DNA of 64,000 nt from JAHIKV01 sp965195225 (lineage in GTDB: Bacteria; Planctomycetota; Planctomycetia; Pirellulales; Thermoguttaceae): positions 56,504 to 120,503 of the forward strand of contig CBDAFL010000171.1 in the NCBI GenBank assembly GCA_965195225.1, read 5' to 3'. The stretch's first letter is position 1; each line of letters starts with the position of its first letter. Shown in pieces: positions 26,006 through 33,265 of the stretch. Position numbers and translations under genes: made by a program. The notes under the pieces were generated by a model. That model did not search any database. It had not been told where the DNA came from and worked only from the letters and a program-made list of their open reading frames with translations.

Positions 26006-26238
26006 TGCCTGTCCTCCACGGCTAGCCCTTGGGCGTATTCTTCCATCCCTTCTTCGGCCATACTGCGGTCCTCTGTTGCAAATTCAGCGTACAAGGATGC
26101 AAGCTGCGCTGCGTCCAATGAAGGAGTTGTAGGCACACGGGCGCGGAACCTTAAAAAAGAGACGTATTCGGCGACTTTAGCCAACTCCGCTTCGTCCAAA
26201 TTTTCCAGGGTCTGATCCACGTATTCCTTGAGGGTCAT
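26002..26238 (-). CDS. Antitoxin partner of the MazF-like toxin
   Basis: 78 residues from ATG 26238, with GGAGG eight bases upstream. The sequence MTLKEYVDQTLENLDEAELAKV followed by AEYVSFLRFRAR is helical and acidic, without the AbrB/SpoVT fold of classical MazE. The C-terminal half (ATEDRSMAEEGMEEYAQGL) is acidic and probably disordered until it wraps round the toxin. Position and the four-base overlap with the toxin gene are the main evidence. A longer frame exists upstream but runs antisense-like through the next gene, so I take only this part. Confidence 0.8.
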   Translation of the reverse strand: MTLKEYVDQTLENLDEAELAKVAEYVSFLRFRARVPTTPSLDAAQLASLYAEFATEDRSMAEEGMEEYAQGLAVEDRQ

Positions 26239-26267
26239 GATTTGCCTCCGATAAAAAACTCGCCTCG

Positions 26268-27398
26268 CTACCGTTTCTCCGCCGCCGGTTTGCAGTAGGA
26301 AAGCGTTAACAACACGTAGCCGGTAACCAAGCTTGGCTCGCCCTCGAGCCAGCGGGCGTTTTCGTTCACCCACGAGCCGTCGGGGCGCTGACGCTTGAGC
26401 AGTTCGGCGAGCAGTTCCCGGCGCCAATCGTGCCGATTCCCCTCGGCGTCGACGAGTTGTTCCATGCCGGCGGCGTCGAGCGCCTTGGCCAGGGTGTGAT
26501 AGTAGTAATAGAGACCGGCCTGACCCATGCCTGGATTGCTGGCGAGATCGTAGTTCCGGCCGATCCATTTGACGGCTGCTTTTACCCGCTGATCGTCCGA
26601 CTTTACGCCGGCGTAGATCATGCTCTTCAATCCGGCGTAGGTCATCGAGCCGTAGCTGCGCAATCCGCCGTTGGGGGTTTCTCCGGCCTGGCTCTGGCCT
26701 CCGCCGGCGGGTGTGTAGTAGAAACCGCCGTCCGGATTCTTCGCCGGAAAGGCGAGCGTGTTGTGCTCGCTCTCCAGGTTTTGGCAGCGGGAGACGAACG
26801 CCAGGGCCTTCTGCATGGCCTCGTCGTCCGGCCCCGCGCCGGCCGCGCGCAGCGCGTCGATCAGAAATTGCGTATTCGACAGGTCCGGCCGCTTGTGCTT
26901 TCCGTAACCGGCGCCGCCGTAGCTGGGGCTGGACTTGTCCAGACCCTGGTTCTCGGTCCACTGGTCAGCCTTGAGAAACCGCTCGGCATTTCCGATCAGC
27001 TTCTTGTACCGTCCGTCGCGATTGGCCTCGGCGAAACAGACCAGCGCCAAACTGGTTTCGTAGTTGCGGTAGAGGCTGGCTTTCAAGGAGATGGCGCCGT
27101 CGGGCTGAACGAAGCCTTCGAGATACTTGAGGCTCCTTGCCACCGTCGGATCGTCCGGCGAGCGACCGTGGCGGAGCACCGCGGCGGCGACCAAGGCCGT
27201 CGCACCCGGCCCGGCGTAGGCCGCGTATGAACCGTCGGTCGCTTGGGCCTTGGTCCGCAAAAAGTCGATTGCCCGATCCACGGCCTTGGCGTAAGCGACG
27301 GCATCGGCGTCGGGCGAAGCCGGCTCCTCGGCCGCTTGGACCGTCCCAAACGAAAGCAAGAATAGCACTCCGGCGCAGCCGAACAATCGGCGTCTCAT
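26268..27398 (-). CDS. Secreted prenyltransferase/squalene-cyclase-repeat protein
   Basis: 376 residues with a signal peptide (LFGCAGVLFLLSFGTVQAAEE). Alpha/alpha-barrel repeats of the terpene-cyclase/prenyltransferase type recur: AIDFLRTKAQATDGSYAAYAGPGATALVAAAVL, SLKYLEGFVQPDGAISL, ALAFVSRCQNLES followed by GGFYY, GSMTYAGLKSMIYAG, and LLKRQRPDGSWVNENARWLEG. Catalytic DxDD-type motifs of squalene cyclases are absent, so this is probably a binding or structural protein, as for many planctomycete paralogues. A strong ribosome site AAAGGAGG precedes ATG 27398 and overlaps the region of the groES2 stop, so it is translated with that gene. Confidence 0.85.
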   Translation of the reverse strand: MRRRLFGCAGVLFLLSFGTVQAAEEPASPDADAVAYAKAVDRAIDFLRTKAQATDGSYAAYAGPGATALVAAAVLRHGRSPDDPTVARSLKYLEGFVQPDGAISLKASLYRNYETSLALVCFAEANRDGRYKKLIGNAERFLKADQWTENQGLDKSSPSYGGAGYGKHKRPDLSNTQFLIDALRAAGAGPDDEAMQKALAFVSRCQNLESEHNTLAFPAKNPDGGFYYTPAGGGQSQAGETPNGGLRSYGSMTYAGLKSMIYAGVKSDDQRVKAAVKWIGRNYDLASNPGMGQAGLYYYYHTLAKALDAAGMEQLVDAEGNRHDWRRELLAELLKRQRPDGSWVNENARWLEGEPSLVTGYVLLTLSYCKPAAEKR

Positions 27399-27410
27399 CT
27401 CTCGCCTCCT

Positions 27411-27698
27411 TTACGGCAAAATGGCCAGAATCTCATCCTCGCTCATAATGAGCAATTCGTCGTCGTCGACCACGACTTCCGTGCCGGCATAGCTGCCGAA
27501 CAAAACGCGGTCGCCTTCGCCGACCTGCGGTTGGGCATGCGAGCCGTCCGGCAACCTCCGGCCATCGCCGACCGACAACACCCGTCCTTGCCGAGGTTTC
27601 TCCTTGGCGCCGTCGGGCAGTACGATGCCGCCGGCGGTAGCCTCTTCGGCCGGCAGACGTTTGATAACAACGTTGGCATTCAAGGGCACGATTTTCAT
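27411..27698 (-). CDS. groES: Second, stand-alone co-chaperonin GroES
   Basis: 95 residues, normal GroES length without the Cys-rich extension of the first copy. Pattern: VPLNANVVIKRLPAEEATAGGIVLPDGAKEKPRQGRVLSVGDGRRL then GDRVLFGSYAGTEVVVDDDELLIMSEDEILAILP. No groEL follows; the next gene is the secreted terpene-cyclase-like protein 12 bases downstream, then the toxin-antitoxin pair. Planctomycetes often have several groES/groEL paralogues. This copy may serve a different GroEL elsewhere in the genome. Confidence 0.92.
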   Translation of the reverse strand: MKIVPLNANVVIKRLPAEEATAGGIVLPDGAKEKPRQGRVLSVGDGRRLPDGSHAQPQVGEGDRVLFGSYAGTEVVVDDDELLIMSEDEILAILP

Positions 27699-27868
27699 GG
27701 ACGTCTAATCCTCTCACAGGTTAATACCAGCCTTTATTCTTGCACGCATGGCCTTTTCAGGCAAGGCACCCACCATACGGTGGGGAGTCTGTCGCTGATA
27801 TTCGCGCCGTCGTGCTTGAAATCGCGCGCAACTATAATGAATGCAACGCGATACCGGCCCGCCAAACG

Positions 27869-28747
27869 TCATCGCCGCTTCCTGTACGTCCAGTCCGCTT
27901 CGACCAACCCCAGCCGGGCCAACCAGCGTCCACCGACGGATTGCTCGACTTTTTCGGCCGCGTTAGCCTCCTCGCCAGCCTCCGGGGAAGTCTCCGCCGC
28001 ACCGGCCTTGGCGCGCTCTTCCAATTCGACGTGCCGACGGGCAAGCTTCGCTCGCTCCACCGACAACTCGACTTCCGCTTTGCGCAATTTTTCCCGCCAT
28101 TGCTCCTGCAATTGTTCGAGCCGCTCCCGCTCCCGCTGGATCACGGCGTCGCCGTCGATGGACCGATCTGTTGCGGCCGACCGCTCGGTTTCGATCTTAG
28201 CGTCGCCGTCTTGCTGCTGCAACCGCCGCCGCAGTTCCTCGATCTCCCGGTCCTTTTCGGCAATCACCTTTTCCGTGGCTTTGAGCACGTCCTCGATCTT
28301 CAGGCGTTCGGCCTGCTGTTGATGGTCGCTCTTGTCGAAATCGGTTTCCAGCGTGTCCAGAATGCGGCGTTTCTCCGCTTCCCAGTCGAGGGTTTTGTTT
28401 TGGGTCGGTTCCCCGTCGGCGAGATTTGCCGTATTCGATTGGGTCTGGTCCAGTTGCTGCTGAAGTTCGGCGTGCTTCGCCTTCAGATCGCGGAGATCGT
28501 CCAGAGCCATTTCGTAGCGGCGCCGGTAGCCTTCGCCGTTGCAGTACTCGGCCAGCCCACCTGCCGCCGCGGCAGGCTCCTCTTCCGGCCGCTGAAGATG
28601 CCGCTCGATCGCGTCCTCGGCACGTTTTATACGCGCCTGATGTGCGTCGAGAAATTCTCGCGCGCGGTCGCGCTGGACATGAAGTGACGCGGCAAACTGT
28701 TCGGCCCAGTTTTCCGATTCGGATGTCGGCAGAGGCAATGGATCCAT
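27869..28747 (-). CDS. Coiled-coil protein, unknown function
   Basis: 292 residues. Residues about 70-260 show long heptad-like helices rich in Glu, Arg, Lys and Gln (DLRDLKAKHAELQQQLDQ, AEKDREIEELRRRLQQQ, ERERLEQLQEQWREKLRKAEVELSVERAKLARR), interrupted once near residue 115. The end, QSVGGRWLARLGLVEADWTYRKRR, is a conserved-looking basic tail. No signal peptide or membrane segment is seen. It is likely a cytoplasmic scaffold; similar proteins seem common in planctomycetes but have no assigned role. Confidence 0.65.
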   Translation of the reverse strand: MDPLPLPTSESENWAEQFAASLHVQRDRAREFLDAHQARIKRAEDAIERHLQRPEEEPAAAAGGLAEYCNGEGYRRRYEMALDDLRDLKAKHAELQQQLDQTQSNTANLADGEPTQNKTLDWEAEKRRILDTLETDFDKSDHQQQAERLKIEDVLKATEKVIAEKDREIEELRRRLQQQDGDAKIETERSAATDRSIDGDAVIQRERERLEQLQEQWREKLRKAEVELSVERAKLARRHVELEERAKAGAAETSPEAGEEANAAEKVEQSVGGRWLARLGLVEADWTYRKRR

Positions 28748-28944
28748 GGCCGTCGTTTCTTACAATCGACTGCGACGCGAAAAACGTCGATACCCTCGGC
28801 ACATTCGGAATATTCGTCCCGAAGGCGGCGAGGCGACAACGCCCCAATACATCTATACGTCACACCGAGGCCAACGGCGGAAAGAGTTTTTTGATGGGAC
28901 TGCGTTTCGCTTGTCCCACCCTACCACCCTACCACCCTACCACA
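28748..28944. other. Gap with a CACCCTAC octamer repeat
   Basis: Upstream of the coiled-coil gene. The only structure is three to four copies of CACCCTAC at about 28917-28948 next to the end of the DUF1570 gene. No gene is seen. Confidence 0.5.
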
Positions 28945-30090
28945 CTACTTCACCCCCGCCATGAACCGTAAAAACCGGGCCTCGATCATCCGCCAATCGT
29001 CGCCGAAAACGGACGTGAAATCGGCCGTCCGCTCCGCGGCCGTGTAATCCTGAAACGGCGGGCGCGAGGCGGTCAGCTTCAGATACCGCATGTACTTGCT
29101 CGATTCGGTCTCGGCAAGGAAAAAACTCATCGCCCAGGCTTCGGCGTAGGCCGCCGCCGGAGTAACGCGGAACAACTCGTCGGACGCGACCATCAGCGAG
29201 AGCATTTCCGGCCGGTGGCGCGGGGCAACGATCCGCCGAAACGTTTTCAGCCGGTCGCGGTTCACCCGATCGGCCGGCCGCGTCCAATTGCGCGGGTCAT
29301 GCACTCCGGGCGCCTCGAAGAGCATCGCCAAACCCTCGACCACCCAGGTCGGCGGTGGGCTATAGCGGCTGTGGACACCCGTGTTGAACGCCGTCTGGTG
29401 CGTGGCCTCGTGGATCAACACCGAGGCGTTCCGTTGCCAGTCCGGCGAGTCGCCCCGGCCGCCATTGTCGTGGATTGCGATCCGATTCGAGTTCAGATTG
29501 TAGAATCCTTCGACGCTGCTGAATACGTTGGCGTCGGCCGCCGCGCTGCGGTTGAAGTCGTCGCGGTCCTTGCAAACGATGCCCACCAGCGGAAACATCG
29601 GCCGGTGAATATCGAAACCGCGCACGGAGAAAAAATGGACGAACGAGCGATAGAGGTTCTCGAACCGCTTGGCCCATCGGTCGCGCCCGCCGCGGGGATG
29701 TGCCACCAGATAGTGGCCCGTACCGCTAACCTCGTAGCCGTCGCCCAACTCGCGCAGCAGCGCCGCGCGGAACTCCGAGGGCGAATATGCCCGGAACCGG
29801 GAGGCCGTCTTCTTGAAACCGATTACTTCGTCGGGGTCGAATGTCCACAGCCGTCCGTCGCGGCCCAGCAAATGGACCATCCGGCTGTTCCAACCGAGCG
29901 GCTCTCCTTCGACGCGCAGTCCCGGCAGCGTCACTTCGACCATCCCCTCGCCGGCGCACAGACGCGCAGGACAACCGCAGAAAGCAACGGCGATCGCCAG
30001 CACCAGAGCATTTAGCCCCGGGACATTTAGCCCCGGGTGAATACACCCGGGGGAGATCAAGAAGCGAATCTTTTTCATCAAATTTGACAT
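28945..30090 (-). CDS. DUF1570 secreted protein with HEXXH metal site
   Basis: 381 residues. The motif IHEATHQTAFN (HEXXH) and downstream WVVEGLAMLFEAPG match the DUF1570 family, zinc-peptidase-like proteins common in planctomycetes; ADANVFSSVEGFYNLNSNRIAIHD is also typical. The leader MSNLMKKIRFLISPGCIHPGLNVPGLNALVLAIAVAFCGC is unusual: the normal short hydrophobic core is preceded by residues encoded by two TTTAGCCCCGGG words and a CCCGGG..CCCGGG palindrome (30010-30053), so a repeat has entered the signal peptide in frame. A ribosome site AGAGG lies seven bases before ATG 30090. Export is expected; the peptidase substrate is unknown. Confidence 0.85.
   Translation of the reverse strand: MSNLMKKIRFLISPGCIHPGLNVPGLNALVLAIAVAFCGCPARLCAGEGMVEVTLPGLRVEGEPLGWNSRMVHLLGRDGRLWTFDPDEVIGFKKTASRFRAYSPSEFRAALLRELGDGYEVSGTGHYLVAHPRGGRDRWAKRFENLYRSFVHFFSVRGFDIHRPMFPLVGIVCKDRDDFNRSAAADANVFSSVEGFYNLNSNRIAIHDNGGRGDSPDWQRNASVLIHEATHQTAFNTGVHSRYSPPPTWVVEGLAMLFEAPGVHDPRNWTRPADRVNRDRLKTFRRIVAPRHRPEMLSLMVASDELFRVTPAAAYAEAWAMSFFLAETESSKYMRYLKLTASRPPFQDYTAAERTADFTSVFGDDWRMIEARFLRFMAGVK
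30010..30053. repeat. CCCCGGG palindrome inside a signal-peptide coding region
   Basis: ATTTAGCCCCGGG occurs twice in a row, and the second copy forms the palindrome CCCCGGGTGAATACACCCGGGG. It is in frame in the DUF1570 gene and encodes the residues SPGCIHPGLNVPGLN. Confidence 0.85.
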
Positions 30091-30206
30091 AAAGGAACCT
30101 CTAGGAACTATACTACGAGAAAATCGTGACTTGTCGGGGGCTGTCTATTATGCGCGGCTCGCGGTAAAATGAGATGTAAACACGACTCGCGCCGACGGAT
30201 GGAACA

Positions 30207-31073
30207 ATGGACGAGTTGGAAATCCGCGATCTGATCGACCAGGCGGTTGCCGCGCTCAACAACGGCGATTACGTCCGCGCGGTGGGCATCGGCGATCAAC
30301 TCGCATCGGTCGCGCCGGATCGTGCGGTGGTCAGCGCAATCCGTGCCCAGGCGTTGCTCGGCGCCAACGCACCGGATGAATCGTTCGACGAGGCCCGCCG
30401 GGCGGTCGAACTTGCCCCCCGCGACCACCATGCACACCAACTGCTGGCAATGGCCGCCTGGCGCACCGAGCGGCTGCGCGTGGCACAAGAGGCGTTTCAG
30501 CGGGCGATTGTCCTCTCCGACCGCCGGCCGGAGCTGTTGAGCGAGTACGCCTGGTTCATGGCCACCGAGCGCGGCCCGAAATTGGGTGAGCAGGCTGCCC
30601 GCGAGGCGGTCGATGCCGACGCCGAATCGTCCACTGCTTGGGCGGCGTTGGGCCTGGCGCAGTTCCGCCTACACCGACGCAACGACGCCGAAAGCAGCCT
30701 CCAGCAGGCGCTCCGGCTCAACCCAAACGACATCTACGCCCAGTCGGCGATGGTCACTCTGCTGCAAGACCAGCACAAGGACGGCAAGGCCGAGGCGCTG
30801 GCCGGCCTGCTGGAAGAACACGCCGGCGCGGAGGAACTGGTCGTCGCCGTGCGACGCGAGGCAAAGCTGCGGCGGGTCGAACGAATGTTGGTCGAACGCA
30901 AGGTCGATCCCGACGAAGTTTCAACCGAGCCGCGCACTTTCTCTTGGATGTGGCTGTTGATCGGCGTCGCGGCAGTCGCCCCGTTCCTCTATTTAATCGA
31001 TCCTTGGTTGTCGCTCGCGGTTGTGGTGTTGGCCATAGTTCTGCTGGCGATGCTGCGAAAATGGTTGGATTGA
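30207..31073 (+). CDS. TPR protein with two C-terminal membrane helices
   Basis: 288 residues. TPR-type helical repeats cover residues about 5-200 (AVAALNNGDYVRAVGIGDQLASVAP, FDEARRAVELAPRDHHAHQLLAMAAWR, AWAALGLAQFRLHRRNDAESSLQQALRLNPND). Two hydrophobic segments close the protein (MWLLIGVAAVAPFLYLI, LSLAVVVLAIVLLAML), so the TPR part probably faces the cytoplasm from a membrane anchor. Its stop overlaps the next start by 13 bases, so it is translationally coupled to the HEXXH membrane protein. The pair may act in assembly or turnover of membrane proteins; that is inference. Confidence 0.8.
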   Translation: MDELEIRDLIDQAVAALNNGDYVRAVGIGDQLASVAPDRAVVSAIRAQALLGANAPDESFDEARRAVELAPRDHHAHQLLAMAAWRTERLRVAQEAFQRAIVLSDRRPELLSEYAWFMATERGPKLGEQAAREAVDADAESSTAWAALGLAQFRLHRRNDAESSLQQALRLNPNDIYAQSAMVTLLQDQHKDGKAEALAGLLEEHAGAEELVVAVRREAKLRRVERMLVERKVDPDEVSTEPRTFSWMWLLIGVAAVAPFLYLIDPWLSLAVVVLAIVLLAMLRKWLD

Positions 31074-31699
31074 AAGGCTCGATATTGAACCGCTGTTGTC
31101 AAGCGCTGCTGGTTCTCTCCACGGTCGGCCTCTCCTGGCTGTTAATGATGGCGCTGCACGAGTGCGGCCACGTGCTGCACGGGTGGCTTAGCGGCGCAAA
31201 ACTGGACGGCGTTTATCTGCCGCTTATCGGTTTTTCTCGAACAGATTTCGCCGCCAATCCACATCCGTTGTTTGTCGTCTGGGGCGGGCCGCTGTGGGGA
31301 TGCCTGCTGCCGCTGGCAATTCTTGCCGGCGTTCGATTGCTGGGCGCGACTACCGCTTGCGGCTTCGCAACGAGTGTGGCAAAACGATACGGCTATCTCG
31401 TAACGTGGTTCGCCGGATTCTGTCTGATCGCCAACGGTGCATACTTGGCAGGCGGGGCCTTTTGCGGCGGTGGCGGGGCCGACGACCCAGGTGTGATCCT
31501 GCAACACGGCGGCGCCCGATGGCAGTTGCTCGCCTTCGGACTGCCTACAATCGCCGCCGGACTTTTTCTCTGGAACGGTCTCGGGCCATATTTCGGACTC
31601 GGACCAAGCCACGGCAAGGTAGATCGCAAGGCGGCCGTCGGCGTGACGATCGCCTTGCTGTTGGTTGCGTGTGCGGCGGTCTTGATAGGAAACCGCTAA
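31061..31699 (+). CDS. Membrane protein with HEXXH motif, M50-like
   Basis: 212 residues with about six membrane segments. The first helix leads into LMMALHECGHVLHGWLSGAKLDGVYLPLIGFSRTDF: HECGH fits the HEXXH zinc motif of intramembrane M50 (site-2) proteases, placed at the end of a membrane helix as expected. An LDG motif normally forms the third ligand region in M50; a candidate LDG sits only shortly after the HEXXH (AKLDGVY), and no convincing NxxPxxxxDG motif is seen in the third helix, so activity is uncertain. The start ATG 31061 lies inside the TPR gene. A CCGCTTGCGGCTTCGCA word is in frame here (TACGFAT). Confidence 0.7.
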   Translation: MVGLKGSILNRCCQALLVLSTVGLSWLLMMALHECGHVLHGWLSGAKLDGVYLPLIGFSRTDFAANPHPLFVVWGGPLWGCLLPLAILAGVRLLGATTACGFATSVAKRYGYLVTWFAGFCLIANGAYLAGGAFCGGGGADDPGVILQHGGARWQLLAFGLPTIAAGLFLWNGLGPYFGLGPSHGKVDRKAAVGVTIALLLVACAAVLIGNR

Positions 31700-31737
31700 G
31701 GTGCGGCCGCCGCTTGCGGCTTCGCATGGAAGCGGCT

Positions 31738-31908
31738 TTACGACACCTTGAGCTTCGCCAACTCGGACTCGGCGGCGGAGAGTTGCCGCTCGAGCGATGT
31801 CAACTCCTCGGGGTCGTCCATCTGCTTCTTCACGCCGGACAACTGCTGCTGGAGCGATTTAATCCGCTGTTGGAGAACGTGTGTCTTTTTCTTGATCTTT
31901 TTGTCCAT
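31738..31908 (-). CDS. Very small coiled-coil protein (56 aa)
   Basis: Reading the minus strand from ATG 31908: MDKKIKKKTHVLQQRIKSLQ, then a continuous Gln/Lys/Leu helix containing KKQMDDPEEL and ERQLSAAESELAKLKVS, to TAA at 31738. It has a strong heptad pattern, a basic N-terminus and an acidic second half. Similar 50-60 residue helical proteins appear to be common in planctomycetes. It is convergent with the M50-like gene and lies just upstream of the CCA-adding enzyme gene on the same strand. Function unknown. Composition and the clean coiled coil argue that it is a real gene. Confidence 0.65.
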   Translation of the reverse strand: MDKKIKKKTHVLQQRIKSLQQQLSGVKKQMDDPEELTSLERQLSAAESELAKLKVS

Positions 31909-31976
31909 GAGAATGTCTGTTCACGTGAAACAAGTCCGAGTTCTTTGCTTGCGAAGCCGCAAGCGGCTTGACAATC

Positions 31977-32011
31977 ACTACCCACTATCCACTACCCACT
32001 ATCCACTATCT
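31977..32011. repeat. Heptamer array at the end of cca
   Basis: Five consecutive heptamers ACTACCC, ACTATCC, ACTACCC, ACTATCC, ACTATCT. The array spans the stop codon of cca and supplies its last codons. The dispersed word GCGAAGCCGCAAGCGG lies next to it (31951-31966). Confidence 0.85.
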
Positions 32012-33239
32012 TCCCCACCATCGCCAGCGCTTCCTCCTTGGTGTGAAGCGTCCGGTCCAATTGTGCGTCGCGGACTCGCTGCAAGAGGATTTTGTACCGC
32101 GGACCAGCCGGGATGCCGTGGGCCAACAGGTCGTCGCCGGTCAGCAGTGGCGGCGGATCGAGCACCTCCGGCGGCTGCGCCAAGAGCCGGCGACAATGGG
32201 TCGCCGCCACGGCGCCCGCCGGCGACGCGGCCTCGGTAAGCATCAGCAGATCGCCGATTCCCTCGGCCACCAGCAGCGGTTGGAGCTTCGACCAGGGCAT
32301 TTCCGCGGCTTCCAGCAGGGCATCGCGGTGCTTCACGAGCCAGCAGACCCGGCTTCGTTCGTCGTTCGACAGCCGCCACCGCCGACAGACCTTTGCCGCC
32401 ATCGCCGAATCGACCCACGGAGCCAACAGCGCGGCCAGCGCGGCCGGAAATCCGCGCCCGTCGCCCAGCCGCGAGAGCAACTTCTCCGTCTCGTCGAATC
32501 TTTGCCGCCCGGCGTCATCGCGGGGTACGATCTCCGGCAACAGTTCCGCGGCCAGTCCGATCTCAAACAACAGCCGCACGCCGACCGCGCGGTTTCGGTC
32601 GGCCAACAGACGCCGCATCTCGACGGCGATCCGCTCGGGGCTAACCACGTGAATCTCGGCGGCCATTTCGGCGACGGCCCGACGGGCTTCCGCGTCGAGC
32701 GTGAAATCGAACGCGGCCGTAAACCGGACCGCGCGAAGCATCCGCAGCTTGTCCTCGGCGAACCGGTCGCGGGCGCTGCCGATCGCGCGGACCAATCGGG
32801 CGGCGAGGTCTTTCTGTCCGCCGACGAAGTCGATCACCTGCTGCCCGATCGGATCGTAAAAAAGCCCGTTGATCGTGAAGTCGCGGCGCGAGGCGTCCTC
32901 GGCGGCGGTGCTGAAGGCGACGCTGTCCGGATGCCGGCCGTCGCTGTAGGCGGCGTCGCGGCGGAACGTGGTCACCTCGACCAACCCCGCCGGCTTCGGA
33001 CCGATCACCGAAATCACTCCGAAGGCGGCGCCAAGGGCCAACGTGCGACGGCGGCCGAACAACGCGCGAATCCGCTCCGGCTCGGCGTCGGTAGCCACGT
33101 CGTAATCGGCTGGCGTGCGGCCGATCAATTGATCGCGGACGCAACCGCCGGCCCAATACGCCTCGAAGCCCGCGGCGCGCAGACGGCGGACCACTTCCAA
33201 AGCGAATCGGCGTTGTTCTTCGGGAACTAGAGTCGGCAT
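31992..33239 (-). CDS. cca: CCA-adding tRNA nucleotidyltransferase
   Basis: 415 residues from ATG 33239 (MPTLVPEEQRRF). The head domain has the class II nucleotidyltransferase motif FEAYWAGGCVRDQLIGRTPADYDVATDAEPERI with the DxD metal ligands, then EVTTFRRDAAYSDGRHPD, SRRDFTINGLFYDP and FAEDKLRMLRAVRFTAAFDF. It adds or repairs the 3' CCA of tRNAs; the tRNA-Val in this window has no encoded CCA, which fits. The final residues (VGKIVDSG) and the stop codon are made of ACTATCC/ACTACCC heptamers that continue beyond the gene, so the repeat has formed the C-terminus. An in-frame ATG at 33287 is less likely. Confidence 0.92.
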   Translation of the reverse strand: MPTLVPEEQRRFALEVVRRLRAAGFEAYWAGGCVRDQLIGRTPADYDVATDAEPERIRALFGRRRTLALGAAFGVISVIGPKPAGLVEVTTFRRDAAYSDGRHPDSVAFSTAAEDASRRDFTINGLFYDPIGQQVIDFVGGQKDLAARLVRAIGSARDRFAEDKLRMLRAVRFTAAFDFTLDAEARRAVAEMAAEIHVVSPERIAVEMRRLLADRNRAVGVRLLFEIGLAAELLPEIVPRDDAGRQRFDETEKLLSRLGDGRGFPAALAALLAPWVDSAMAAKVCRRWRLSNDERSRVCWLVKHRDALLEAAEMPWSKLQPLLVAEGIGDLLMLTEAASPAGAVAATHCRRLLAQPPEVLDPPPLLTGDDLLAHGIPAGPRYKILLQRVRDAQLDRTLHTKEEALAMVGKIVDSG

Positions 33240-33265
33240 AAACGTGTATTGTGAACGTTGGGCGT

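Noticed and set aside
26239..26961. Long N-terminal extension of the antitoxin
   Set aside because: It lies antisense-free but out of frame inside the secreted repeat-protein gene and is Arg-rich shadow sequence; the GGAGG site marks the true start at 26238.
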